This document shows, piece by piece, positions 52,396 to 61,194 of a DNA stretch of 64,000 nucleotides. The notes beneath the pieces are model-generated. The model saw nothing but the letters and a program-made list of their open reading frames with translations. It had not been told where the DNA came from and made no database searches. Location of the stretch: NCBI GenBank assembly GCA_003241685.1, contig QFPJ01000003.1, positions 1-64,000 on the forward strand, written 5' to 3'. The first letter of the stretch is position 1, and each line of letters starts with the position of its first letter. This DNA is from Sphingopyxis macrogoltabida (lineage in GTDB: Bacteria; Pseudomonadota; Alphaproteobacteria; Sphingomonadales; Sphingomonadaceae). Both the position numbers and the translations under genes were made by a program.

Positions 52396-53426
52396 GCCTT
52401 GACCCCGGCGCCGCGCACGGCTTCGGCGGCCGCGTCGAGCGGCCAGCGCGGGCGGGCCGCGGTATCGAGCGGGTCGGTCAGCCCGGCCGCGAAGCGTTCG
52501 GCGCCGGCCCAGGCGATCATCGCGCCATTGTCGGTGCACAGCCACAGCGGCGGCGCCACGAACGGCTTGTCGAACTGAGCCGCAAGGCCGGTCAGCGCCG
52601 CCCGGATCGCGCCGTTCGCCGCAACGCCGCCCGCGACGACGAAGGCGGTGGCGTCGGGACAGGCGGCCAGCGCGATGCGGCTGCGGTCGACAAGACAATC
52701 GACCACCGCCTGCTGGAACGACGCGGCGAGATCGGCGGGGTCATGGTCGCCCGACGCGGCGGCGCGGGCGACCGCGCTTTTGAGGCCTGCGAAGGAGAAA
52801 TGCGGTTCCGTGCTGCCGACCAGCGGGCGCGGCAGCGGCACGGCGCGCGGGTCGCCAGCGGCCGCCAGGCGTTCGACCACCGGGCCGCCGGGATAGCCGA
52901 GACCGAGCAGCTTCGCCGTCTTGTCGAAGGCTTCGCCCGCGGCATCGTCGATCGTCGTCGCCAGGCGGCGATAATCGCCGACGCCGCGCACGAGCAGCAG
53001 CTGGCAATGGCCGCCGGAAACCAGCAACAGCAGATAGGGAAAGCCGAGATCGGGGTCGGTGAGGCGCGGGCTGAGCGCATGGCCTTCGAGATGGTTGACC
53101 GCGACCAGCGGCTTGCCCGCCGCATGGGCGAGCGCCTTGCCGGTGACGAGTCCCACCATCACCCCGCCGATCAGCCCCGGCCCCGCGGTCGCCGCGACCG
53201 CGTCGACATCGGCCAGCGTGACGCCCGCGTCGGCCAGCACCCCCGCGACCAGCGGCGCCAGCCGGTCGACATGCGCCCGCGCGGCGATTTCGGGCACCAC
53301 GCCGCCAAAGGGGGCATGATCCGCCTCCTGCCCTGCGACGCGATGCGCCAGAATGCGCCGGTCGCTGCCGACAAGCGCCGCCGCGGTTTCGTCGCAGCTC
53401 GATTCGAGGCCGAGGATGAGTGACAT
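52392..53426 (-). CDS. tsaD: tRNA N6-adenosine threonylcarbamoyltransferase
   Basis: 344 residues from the ATG at 53426. It transfers the threonylcarbamoyl group to A37 of ANN-decoding tRNAs with TsaB and TsaE. The start MSLILGLESSCDETA is diagnostic, as are the metal motif VNHLEGHALSP and the actin-like ATP-binding LLLVSGGHCQLLLV. A longer open frame upstream to 54350 is antisense to hemC and not used. It is divergent from hemC and translationally coupled to gpsA. Confidence 0.97.
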   Translation of the reverse strand: MSLILGLESSCDETAAALVGSDRRILAHRVAGQEADHAPFGGVVPEIAARAHVDRLAPLVAGVLADAGVTLADVDAVAATAGPGLIGGVMVGLVTGKALAHAAGKPLVAVNHLEGHALSPRLTDPDLGFPYLLLLVSGGHCQLLLVRGVGDYRRLATTIDDAAGEAFDKTAKLLGLGYPGGPVVERLAAAGDPRAVPLPRPLVGSTEPHFSFAGLKSAVARAAASGDHDPADLAASFQQAVVDCLVDRSRIALAACPDATAFVVAGGVAANGAIRAALTGLAAQFDKPFVAPPLWLCTDNGAMIAWAGAERFAAGLTDPLDTAARPRWPLDAAAEAVRGAGVKA

Positions 53427-53489
53427 AATCTTGCGCGTCCCTTTACCCGCCCCTTTATCGCAAGAGCAAGGGACGCTAGCAGCGGGCGC

Positions 53490-54479
53490 ATGGCTTCGAT
53501 TCCGCTTCCCACATCCGCCAATCCCCTGCGCATCGGCACGCGCGCCTCGCCATTGGCGATGGCGCAGGCGAATATGGCGGCGGCGGCGCTGATCGCGGCG
53601 CACGGCATCGCCCCCGATGCGCTGGACATCGTGCCGATGACCGCGACCGGCGACCGTATCCAGGACCGTGCGCTGGCGGAGGTCGGCGGCAAGGCCTTGT
53701 GGACGCGCGAACTGGATGCGGCGCTCGATGCCGGGACGATCGACATCGCGGTTCATTCGCTGAAGGATGTCGAAACGCTGCGCGATCCGCGCTTCGCGCT
53801 GGCGGCGATGCTCGAGCGGGCCGATCCGCGCGATCGGCTGGTCGTGCGGGACGGTATCGACGCCGAAACGATCGCCGATCTGCCGCACGGTGCGCGGCTG
53901 GGGACGAGCAGCCCGCGGCGCGCGGCGCAGGTCCGGCGATTGCGGCCCGATGTCGAAACGGTGCTGCTGCGCGGTAATGTCGCGACGCGGCTGTCGAAAC
54001 TGGCGGCGGGCGATATCGATGCGACGCTGCTCGCGGCGGCGGGCCTCGACCGGCTGGGGATGCACACCGTCGGCCGGGTTCAACCCGCCGGCCTGTTGCT
54101 TCCTGCCGCATCGCAGGGGGCGATCGGGATCGAGGGCCGGTCGGACGATGCCGTCACGCTGGCGTTGCTGCGCGCGGTCGACCATGCGTCGACGCACGGC
54201 GCGGTCGCGGCGGAGCGTGCCTTCCTGGCCGCGCTGGGCGGCGATTGCCGGTCGCCGGTGGCGGCGCATGCGCGCTGGCTGGACGGCGGGCATCTGCGGC
54301 TGGATGCGGAGATTTTTTCGGCCGACGGCGCCGACCATGCCGCCGGCCATGTCATGATCGGGGGCGACGGCGATGCCGGCGACCCCATCATGATTGGACG
54401 CGACGGCGCTGCCGCCGACTTGGCGCAGCGCCTGTTGGCCGACGCCCCAGCGTCGGTGCGCCGCCTGTTCGGGGCATGA
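53490..54479 (+). CDS. hemC: Hydroxymethylbilane synthase (porphobilinogen deaminase)
   Basis: 329 residues. It polymerises four porphobilinogen units into hydroxymethylbilane. Asp93 in HSLKDVE is catalytic. LGTSSPRRAAQVRRLRPD binds the growing chain, and Cys253 in LGGDCRSPVAAH holds the dipyrromethane cofactor. The stop overlaps hemD (ATGA at 54476-54479). This hem locus is separate from hemE/hemJ near oriC. Confidence 0.96.
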   Translation: MASIPLPTSANPLRIGTRASPLAMAQANMAAAALIAAHGIAPDALDIVPMTATGDRIQDRALAEVGGKALWTRELDAALDAGTIDIAVHSLKDVETLRDPRFALAAMLERADPRDRLVVRDGIDAETIADLPHGARLGTSSPRRAAQVRRLRPDVETVLLRGNVATRLSKLAAGDIDATLLAAAGLDRLGMHTVGRVQPAGLLLPAASQGAIGIEGRSDDAVTLALLRAVDHASTHGAVAAERAFLAALGGDCRSPVAAHARWLDGGHLRLDAEIFSADGADHAAGHVMIGGDGDAGDPIMIGRDGAAADLAQRLLADAPASVRRLFGA

Positions 54480-55165
54480 CCGTCACCCGCCCGCTGATCG
54501 TCACCCGTCCCGATCCCGGCGGCACCGCCACGCTGGCGCGCGCGCGGGCGATGGGACTCGACGCGCATCATCTGCCGCTGTTCGCAGCGCGTCCGCTCGA
54601 CTGGACCCCGCCCGACCCAGCCGGTTTCGATGCGCTTCTGTTGACGAGCGCGCAGGCGGTGCGGCTCGCGGGCGCCGGACTTGCCCGGTTGGCCGTGCTG
54701 CCCGTTCATGCGGTCGGCGCGGCGACCGCGCGGGCGGCGGAAGCGGCGGGGCTGACCGTCGCGGCGGTCGGCGACGGCGATGTACAATCGCTGGCGGACG
54801 GCATGGCGTCACGAAAAATCGGGCGGATCCTGTGGCTGTGCGGCCGCGACCGGACGGCCTTTGATTTCGGCGCGGCGACGGTCTGCGCGCTGCCCTGCTA
54901 TGCCGTCGATGCGGTGGAGCCGCCGCCTGAATGGGACGCAAGGATCGCGTCGGACGCCGTGCTGCTCGCCCATTCGCGGCGGGCGGCATCGCGCATTGCC
55001 GACCTGACCGAAGGCCGGCGGGCCGCGCTGGCGATCGTCGCGATCAGTCCGGCGGCGCGCGGTGCTGCAGGCGATGGATGGGGCGCGATCGTCGCGGCGC
55101 CGCAGCCGACCGATGCCGCAATGCTGGCAGTGGCGCGCACTTTGTGTCACAAGGGCGCCAAATAG
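54476..55165 (+). CDS. hemD: Uroporphyrinogen-III synthase
   Basis: 229 residues. It cyclises hydroxymethylbilane with inversion of ring D. HemD sequences diverge strongly, but the N-terminal PLIVTRPDPGG, the LLTSAQAVRLAG and HAVGAATARAAEAAG segments and the final VAAPQPTDAAML are the recognisable elements. The position directly after hemC settles the identity. Confidence 0.92.
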   Translation: MTVTRPLIVTRPDPGGTATLARARAMGLDAHHLPLFAARPLDWTPPDPAGFDALLLTSAQAVRLAGAGLARLAVLPVHAVGAATARAAEAAGLTVAAVGDGDVQSLADGMASRKIGRILWLCGRDRTAFDFGAATVCALPCYAVDAVEPPPEWDARIASDAVLLAHSRRAASRIADLTEGRRAALAIVAISPAARGAAGDGWGAIVAAPQPTDAAMLAVARTLCHKGAK

Positions 55166-55179
55166 GGTCGTTCCGAAAG

Positions 55180-56103
55180 ATGAATATGGCAATCGACAGC
55201 GACAAATCTGTTCGCCTGGGCGATGAAGTACAGCCCAAGGGGCCGCCCATCCGTATGCTCGCGATCGCGGGCTTCCTGCTCCTGCTGGTCGGGGTCGTCG
55301 GTGGCGGATGGGCGATGAACCGCTTGATTTCCGACAGCAATCGCGCACCCGCGACCAAGGTCGTCCAGGCCCCCGTGCCCGGCGGTACGATCGGCAGCGG
55401 CGAGAAGGCGGGCGTCGTCGACACCGCCGTCGCGGCGGCGGTCCCGGCGATGGCGATCACCCCGGTCGACGGCGCCAACGCCCTGGCGGCGCGCGTCGCC
55501 GAACTGGAAACGCGATTGTCGCGAATCACGCTGCAGGCCGAATCGGCGTCTGGCAATGCGTCGCGCGCCGAAGGGCTGCTCGTCGCTTTCGCGGTACGCC
55601 GCGCGCTCGATCGCGGCTTGTCGCTCGGCTATCTGGACGCGCAGCTTCGTCTGCGGTTCGGGGACGATCAGCCCAATGCGGTCAAGACGATCATAGATAC
55701 CGCGCGCGACCCGGTGACGCTGGAACAGTTGCGCGCCGGACTGGACGCGGTGGCGCCCGAACTGGTCGGGCGCGGCGCGGAGGATGGCGGTAGCCTGTGG
55801 ACCGGGTTGCGCCGCGAAATGTCCGAACTGTTCGTCGTGCGCGCCGCCGGAACCCAGTCGCCGCGGGCCTCCGCCCGGCTCGACCGTGCGCGGCGCTATG
55901 TCGCGGCGGGTCAGGTCGACATGGCGATCGGCGAGGTCGAGGCGATGCCCGGCGCGGTCGCGGCGCGCGAATGGCTGATCGACGCGCGGCGTTATAATGA
56001 TGCTCGGCGCGCGCTTGACCTGATCGAGACGGCGGCGATATTGGAACCGCGCGACAGCCCCGCTGCCGCGATGGCCCGGAAAACGGCCGAACCTTCACCC
56101 TGA
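55180..56103 (+). CDS. Mitofilin-like membrane protein (alphaproteobacterial Mic60 candidate)
   Basis: 307 residues. There is a short cytosolic N terminus and a single membrane helix at about 26-46. A low-complexity linker and a short coiled-coil region follow (LAARVAELETRLSRITLQAE, about 107-126). The C-terminal domain (about 200-300) is like the mitofilin signature, with ELFVVRAAGTQSP, RLDRARRYVAAGQVDMAIGE and REWLIDARRYNDARRALDLI. In alphaproteobacteria Mic60 is encoded behind hemC/hemD and shapes intracytoplasmic membranes. Identity is inferred from topology, the C-terminal pattern and the position. ATG codons at 55180 and 55186 are both possible. Confidence 0.7.
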   Translation: MNMAIDSDKSVRLGDEVQPKGPPIRMLAIAGFLLLLVGVVGGGWAMNRLISDSNRAPATKVVQAPVPGGTIGSGEKAGVVDTAVAAAVPAMAITPVDGANALAARVAELETRLSRITLQAESASGNASRAEGLLVAFAVRRALDRGLSLGYLDAQLRLRFGDDQPNAVKTIIDTARDPVTLEQLRAGLDAVAPELVGRGAEDGGSLWTGLRREMSELFVVRAAGTQSPRASARLDRARRYVAAGQVDMAIGEVEAMPGAVAAREWLIDARRYNDARRALDLIETAAILEPRDSPAAAMARKTAEPSP

Positions 56104-56153
56104 CGCGTCGGCCCGGCACGGGTGGGCGCCCGGATTAGAAAGCCCGCTTTGCC

Positions 56154-57356
56154 ATGGCCCTTGCCGACCCCCAGCGCATCGAGGCGCTCGACCCCTTCGA
56201 TCCGCTTGGCCTCGACGGCCAGCTGTCCGACGAAGAGCGGATGATCCGCGACGCGGCCCGCGCCTATGCGACGGGCGAATTGCTGCCGCGGGTGACGTCG
56301 GCCTTCCTCGACGAACGCTTCGACCGCGAAATCATGCGCGAGATGGGCGCGCTCGGCCTGCTCGGCGCGACGATCGACCCCGAATATGGCGGCGCGGGGC
56401 TCAATTATGTCAGCTACGGCCTGATCGCGCGCGAAGTGGAACGCGTCGATTCAGGCTATCGGTCGGCTTGTTCAGTGCAGTCGAGCCTCGTGATCCATCC
56501 GATCAACGCCTATGGCAGCGAGGAGCAGAAGCGCAAATATCTGCCCGGCCTGACCTCGGGCGAACTGGTCGGCTGCTTCGGCCTGACCGAACCCGACGCG
56601 GGCAGCGATCCCGGCGGCATGCGGACCCGCGCCGAAAAGGTCGCCGGCGGTTATCGCCTGAAAGGCGCGAAGATGTGGATCACCAATTCGCCGATTTCCG
56701 ACGTGTTCGTCGTCTGGGCGAAATCGGATGCGCATGACGGCGCGATTCGCGGCTTCCTGCTCGAAAAGGGCATGAAGGGCCTGTCGGCGCCGAAGATCGA
56801 GGGCAAGGTGTCCTTGCGCGCCTCGATCACCGGCGAGATCGTCATGGACGGCGTCGAGGTCGGCGAGGAGGCGTTGCTGCCGCATGTGTCGGGGCTGAAG
56901 GGGCCGTTCGGCTGTCTCAACCGCGCCCGCTACGGCATCGGCTGGGGCGCGATGGGCGCGGCGGAATTCTGTTATGAGGCGGCGCGCAACTATACGCTCG
57001 ACCGCAAGCAGTTCGGGCGTCCGCTGGCCGCGAACCAGATCATACAGCTCAAGCTCGCCAATATGCTGACCGAGATCGCGCTCGGCACGCAGGCGGCGCT
57101 GCGCGTCGGGCGCCTGATCGACGAGGGGCATCTGGCCCCCGACATGATCAGTTTCCTGAAGCGCAACAATTGCGGCAAGGCGCTGGACATCGCGCGGGTC
57201 GCGCGCGACATGCACGGCGGCAACGGCATTTCGGCCGACTATCATGTCATCCGCCATGCGGTGAACCTGGAAACGGTGAACACCTATGAAGGCACGCATG
57301 ACGTCCATGCCCTGATCCTCGGCCGTGCGATCACGGGTCTGTCGGCCTTTGCCTGA
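56154..57356 (+). CDS. gcdH: Acyl-CoA dehydrogenase, glutaryl-CoA dehydrogenase-like
   Basis: 400 residues. GcdH oxidises and decarboxylates glutaryl-CoA to crotonyl-CoA in lysine and tryptophan breakdown. VDSGYRSACSVQSSLVIHPI, GCFGLTEPDAGSDPGGM and WITNSPISDVFVVWAK are seen, and the catalytic glutamate lies in NTYEGTHDVHALILGRAITG. The VQSSLV and THDVHALILG segments fit GcdH better than straight-chain acyl-CoA dehydrogenases. The end overlaps the CoA-transferase gene, which supports a glutarate role. Confidence 0.88.
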   Translation: MALADPQRIEALDPFDPLGLDGQLSDEERMIRDAARAYATGELLPRVTSAFLDERFDREIMREMGALGLLGATIDPEYGGAGLNYVSYGLIAREVERVDSGYRSACSVQSSLVIHPINAYGSEEQKRKYLPGLTSGELVGCFGLTEPDAGSDPGGMRTRAEKVAGGYRLKGAKMWITNSPISDVFVVWAKSDAHDGAIRGFLLEKGMKGLSAPKIEGKVSLRASITGEIVMDGVEVGEEALLPHVSGLKGPFGCLNRARYGIGWGAMGAAEFCYEAARNYTLDRKQFGRPLAANQIIQLKLANMLTEIALGTQAALRVGRLIDEGHLAPDMISFLKRNNCGKALDIARVARDMHGGNGISADYHVIRHAVNLETVNTYEGTHDVHALILGRAITGLSAFA

Positions 57357-58494
57357 ACCGCTGCCCGAACCGCTCCCAAGACCGCTCGCCGCGATCCGCG
57401 TCGTCGAACTGGCGCGGGTTCTGGCGGGGCCGTGGTGCGGGCAATTGCTCGCCGACCTTGGCGCCGACGTGGTCAAGGTCGAACGGCCGGGCGTCGGCGA
57501 CGATACGCGCAGCTGGGGGCCGCCCTTCATCGAAGGCGCGGCGGGCGAGAATCTGGGCGCGGCCTATTATCACAGCGCCAATCGCGGCAAGCGCGGCGTC
57601 GCGATCGATATCGCGACGCCGGCGGGACAGGCGGCGGTGCGCGCGCTGCTCGCCGATGCCGATGTCGTCATCGAAAATTACAAGGTGGGCGGGCTCGCCA
57701 AATATGGTCTCGACCCCGCGACGCTGCGCGCCGCCTTCCCGCGCCTGATCGTCTGTTCGATTACCGGCTTCGGTCAGACCGGCCCCTATGCCTCCCGCGC
57801 GGGCTATGACTTCATCATTCAGGCGATGGGCGGCGCGATGTCGCTGACCGGCGAACCCGATGGCGCTCCCCAGAAAGCGGGCATCGCCTATGCCGATATT
57901 TTCACCGGCATGTATGCGACCGTCGCGATCCTCGCCGCGCTGCGGCGGCGCGACGCCACGGGTGCCGGCGCCCATATCGACATGGCGCTGCTCGATTGCC
58001 AGGTCGGCGTGCTCGCCAATCAGGCGGCCAATTATCTTGCCAGCGGGGTCGCGCCGAAGCGCATGGGCAACGGCCACGCCAATGTCGTGCCCTATCAGGC
58101 GTTCGCGACCGCCGACGGCCAGCTGGTGATCGCGGTCGGCAACGATGGCCAGTTCCGCAAGCTGTGCGCGATTCTGGGTGAGCCCGGCTGGGCCGAAGAC
58201 CCCCGCTTTGCGACCAACGCCGCGCGGCTCGCGAATCGCGCGGCGCTCATTCCGCTGCTTGCCGCCAGGATCGCGACGTGGCCGGCGCAGCCGCTGTCGC
58301 TCGCGCTCGAAGACGAAGGCGTACCGGCCGGACCGATCAACGACCTTGCCGGCGTTTTCGCCGATCCGCAGGTGATCGCACGCGGCATGCGCTTTCGGCC
58401 CGATGGGGCTTTCGTCGACGGGCTGGCGAGTCCGATCGTCATCGACGGCGAACGCATGGCGGCGCCGGGCGGCGCTCCGCCGTTGCAGGGCTGA
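57349..58494 (+). CDS. Class III (CaiB/BaiF) CoA-transferase
   Basis: About 382 residues starting at TTG 57349, overlapping the gcdH stop; GTG at 57325 (389 residues) is an alternative. Neither has a strong ribosome site. LAAIRVVELARVLAGPWCGQ, GADVVKVERPGVGDDTR and RAGYDFIIQAMGG (with the acyl-forming Asp) are class III hallmarks. Given the coupling to gcdH, it may be a succinyl-CoA:glutarate CoA-transferase that activates glutarate. The repeated PEPLPEPLP at the N terminus may be linker or mis-start. Confidence 0.87.
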   Translation: MPEPLPEPLPRPLAAIRVVELARVLAGPWCGQLLADLGADVVKVERPGVGDDTRSWGPPFIEGAAGENLGAAYYHSANRGKRGVAIDIATPAGQAAVRALLADADVVIENYKVGGLAKYGLDPATLRAAFPRLIVCSITGFGQTGPYASRAGYDFIIQAMGGAMSLTGEPDGAPQKAGIAYADIFTGMYATVAILAALRRRDATGAGAHIDMALLDCQVGVLANQAANYLASGVAPKRMGNGHANVVPYQAFATADGQLVIAVGNDGQFRKLCAILGEPGWAEDPRFATNAARLANRAALIPLLAARIATWPAQPLSLALEDEGVPAGPINDLAGVFADPQVIARGMRFRPDGAFVDGLASPIVIDGERMAAPGGAPPLQG

Positions 58495-58522
58495 TTCGCT
58501 CCGCCGTCCGCGGTCGCGGCGC

Positions 58523-58553
58523 AAAAAGGGGCGCCGCATCGGGCGCCCCTTTT
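58523..58553. terminator. Bidirectional terminator between CoA-transferase and TonB receptor
   Basis: AAAAGGGGCGCC and GGCGCCCCTTTT pair perfectly around the loop GCATCG, with A- and T-runs on both sides, so it can stop transcription from both convergent genes. Confidence 0.92.
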
Positions 58554-58575
58554 CGTTTTGGCGGGGATGGCCGGG

Positions 58576-60954
58576 TCAGAATTTGACCGTGCCGGTGACG
58601 AAGACCTGCCGCGGATTGCCGTAGAAGACCGTCGCGACCCCTTCGCGGCCGAGCGTCGGGGTCGGCCGACCGTTGGTGCCGATGATCGGCTGGCCGGTCG
58701 CCGGGTTGGTGGCGAGGAACTGGTATCCCGACGTCTTATACTGCTTGTCCAGAATGTTCTTGCCATAGACGCCGATGGAATAATGATCGCCGCCGAAATG
58801 ATAGACGAGGCTGGCGTCCCATAGCGCATAGCCCTTCTGGTCCAGATAGGGGCTGGGATATTCGAACTGCTGCGTCTTGCTGCGGTACGAAACGGTGGTC
58901 GAGAAATTGATGTCGCCGTCGCCGACGGGCACCAGTGCGCCAAGCGTTCCCGAAGCGGTCCAGCTGGGCGTGTTCTGGATGTCGGTGATGTCGGAGACGT
59001 CGGTGCCGAGCGCGCCGATGAAGCTGTCATATTGCGCGTCGATATAGCCGAGCGTGCCCGCAAAGCTCATCCGCGATCCGGCGCCCGCGAAGTCGCGGGC
59101 AAAGCGCGCGGTCGTCTCCAGCTCGACGCCCTTGAAGGTCGCTGCGGCGGCGTTGGTGGTGACGCCGGAGAAGCCTTCGAAGATTCCGTCGTTGTTCGCG
59201 TCGATGCCGACCGATCCCGGAATCTGGACATTCTTGTAATCGGCATAGAAGCCGGTCAGTGCGAAGGTCACATCGCCGCCGGCGGCCGCGCCCTTGATCC
59301 CGACTTCGTAGCTGTCGACCTCTTCGGGTTCGAAGAGGAAGAAATCGTAAATCTCGCCATAGCTGAACAGCCCGTCGCGGTTGACGTCGATCGCCGGCGC
59401 GTTGGCACTGCCGCGCGGGTCGAAGCCGCCGCCCTTGAAACCCTGCGAATAGGAGGCATAGACCATAAGATCGTCGCTGACGTCATAGGAGAGCGAGGCG
59501 CGCGGGGTGAATTTCTTGAACCGCGCCTTGCCGTCGAAATTGGTGATCGGCGCGCCCAGCGGAATACCGATGCCGCCGAATTCGGGATCGGCGCCGAGCA
59601 GGCGGTTTTGCTTGAAGACGAAGCTGTTGCGGTTGTCGACGGTGTAGCGGCCGCCCGCCGACAGGTGGAGGCGATCGGTGATGTCGAAGGTGAAATCACC
59701 GAACACCGACCAGGTGTCGGTACGCACGTCGCCGATCGTCTGCTGCGCGAAGCCCGGAAGGCTGAGCAGGGCGCCCGTGGTCGCGAGCAGGACGTCGAAC
59801 TTGGTATAGGCCTTGGCGTCGAGATAGTAGAAGCCGACCAGGCCGTGCAGCCGGTCGCTGTCGTAGAGGAGCTGGAATTCCTGGCTCAGCTGTTCGTTGC
59901 GATAGACGGCGGGAACGTCGACATCGACCGCGGGCAGCGCGTCGAAATCGATCGGCGTATAGCTGGTGTCCTTGCGCCAGGCGCTGATCGAACGGAGCGT
60001 CAGATTGTCGGTCAGTTCGGCCGTGACGTTCAGCGCCAGGCCCCATGCCTTGATATCCTGTTTCGGATCGTTGAGCCCCGCGCGCGTGTCATAGACGTCG
60101 TCCAGCACCGGCGCGCCGGATAGCAGGCCGGGAATCAGGCGATGGCCGTTGCGTGGGTCCGACTTGTCGCGGGTATAGTCGCCGGAAAGGCGGATCAGCA
60201 CCGGCTGGTCATAGCCGCCGAATTCCAGCGTGCCGCGGCCCGCCCACACGTCCTTGTTGTAATTTTCGAGGCCGGGGATCGTCAGATTGTCGCCGAAGCC
60301 GCCGCGCGACAGGCGCGCCACCGACCCGCCGATGCGCAGCATGTCCGTCAACGGCGCGCTGGCGGTCAGCACGCCTTCGGCCTGATCATAGGTGCCATAG
60401 GTCGCGCGCGCCTTCAGGCTGAAGTCCTGCGGCAGCATCCTGGTGACATATTTGACCGCGCCGCCGATCGTGTTGCGGCCGTACAGCGTGCCCTGCGGCC
60501 CGCGCAGCACCTCGATCCGCTCGACGTCGTAGATGTCGAGCACGGCGGCCTGCGGGCGGTTCAGATAGACATCGTCGAGATAGATGCCGACGCCCGCCTC
60601 GAACCCGGGAACCGGATCCTGCTGGCCGACGCCGCGAATGAAGGCGCTGAGCGTCGAGTTGGTCCCGCGCGAGGTTTCCAGCGTCGTGTTCGGGGTGATG
60701 TTGCCGATGTCGGTCAGGTCGAGCGCGCCGCGCGCCTCGAGCGCATCGCCCGAAAAGGCGCTGACCGCGACCGGCACGTCCATCAACCGTTCGTCGCGGC
60801 GGCGGGCGGTCACGATGATCTCGCCGTCGCCGGTATCGGCGGACACGCCTTCATCCGCTGCATCCTGTGCGAAGGCGGCGGGGGTGACGGCGAGCATGGA
60901 AAGCGCGCTGGTGGCGAAGACGGCGCGGCGCAGCCGGCGGGCGAAAGGACGCAT
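58576..60954 (-). CDS. TonB-dependent receptor
   Basis: 792 residues from the ATG at 60954 with GGGAGAG upstream. A signal peptide ends near PAAFAQ. A possible TonB box EIIVTARRRDE is followed by the plug: LMDVPVAVSAFSGDALE, SAFIRGVGQQDPVPGFEAGV, YLDDVYLNRPQ and VERIEVLRGPQGTLYGRNT. A 22-strand barrel of about 600 residues ends in RQVFVTGTVKF. Sphingomonads use many such receptors for sugars, steroids or xenobiotic nutrients. The divergent TetR gene is a likely local regulator. The substrate is unknown. Confidence 0.92.
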   Translation of the reverse strand: MRPFARRLRRAVFATSALSMLAVTPAAFAQDAADEGVSADTGDGEIIVTARRRDERLMDVPVAVSAFSGDALEARGALDLTDIGNITPNTTLETSRGTNSTLSAFIRGVGQQDPVPGFEAGVGIYLDDVYLNRPQAAVLDIYDVERIEVLRGPQGTLYGRNTIGGAVKYVTRMLPQDFSLKARATYGTYDQAEGVLTASAPLTDMLRIGGSVARLSRGGFGDNLTIPGLENYNKDVWAGRGTLEFGGYDQPVLIRLSGDYTRDKSDPRNGHRLIPGLLSGAPVLDDVYDTRAGLNDPKQDIKAWGLALNVTAELTDNLTLRSISAWRKDTSYTPIDFDALPAVDVDVPAVYRNEQLSQEFQLLYDSDRLHGLVGFYYLDAKAYTKFDVLLATTGALLSLPGFAQQTIGDVRTDTWSVFGDFTFDITDRLHLSAGGRYTVDNRNSFVFKQNRLLGADPEFGGIGIPLGAPITNFDGKARFKKFTPRASLSYDVSDDLMVYASYSQGFKGGGFDPRGSANAPAIDVNRDGLFSYGEIYDFFLFEPEEVDSYEVGIKGAAAGGDVTFALTGFYADYKNVQIPGSVGIDANNDGIFEGFSGVTTNAAAATFKGVELETTARFARDFAGAGSRMSFAGTLGYIDAQYDSFIGALGTDVSDITDIQNTPSWTASGTLGALVPVGDGDINFSTTVSYRSKTQQFEYPSPYLDQKGYALWDASLVYHFGGDHYSIGVYGKNILDKQYKTSGYQFLATNPATGQPIIGTNGRPTPTLGREGVATVFYGNPRQVFVTGTVKF

Positions 60955-61054
60955 GATCAACTCTCCCATAGGCGGGCGGCCGGTTGCCGCCCTGTTATGA
61001 ATTGTTGGGCCTGGTGCTTGCCAAGCCGCGCTTCGTCCAATAATGAAAGGTGAA

Positions 61055-61070
61055 CCAAGTTTCAACTTGG
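61055..61070. promoter_or_regulatory. Candidate TetR operator between TonB receptor and TetR genes
   Basis: CCAAGTT-TC-AACTTGG, a perfect inverted repeat with seven-base arms and a two-base spacer, in the 240-base divergent region. It lies about 100 bases from the receptor start and 125 from the regulator start, where one repressor could control both genes. Confidence 0.65.
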
Positions 61071-61194
61071 AAGTTTGCCCGGTTGCTTTTTTGCTTGCCA
61101 CTGGCGCCGGAATGCCACGATGGACCGGATCGGGCAGTGGGCCGGCGGGTCGGCGGCAGGAAGAGCCGGACGGGTTGGGGAGACGGAAGACAGC

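Noticed and set aside
52741..54350. Extension of tsaD upstream to 54350
   Set aside because: TsaD homology begins exactly at the ATG at 53426 and the rest is antisense to hemC.
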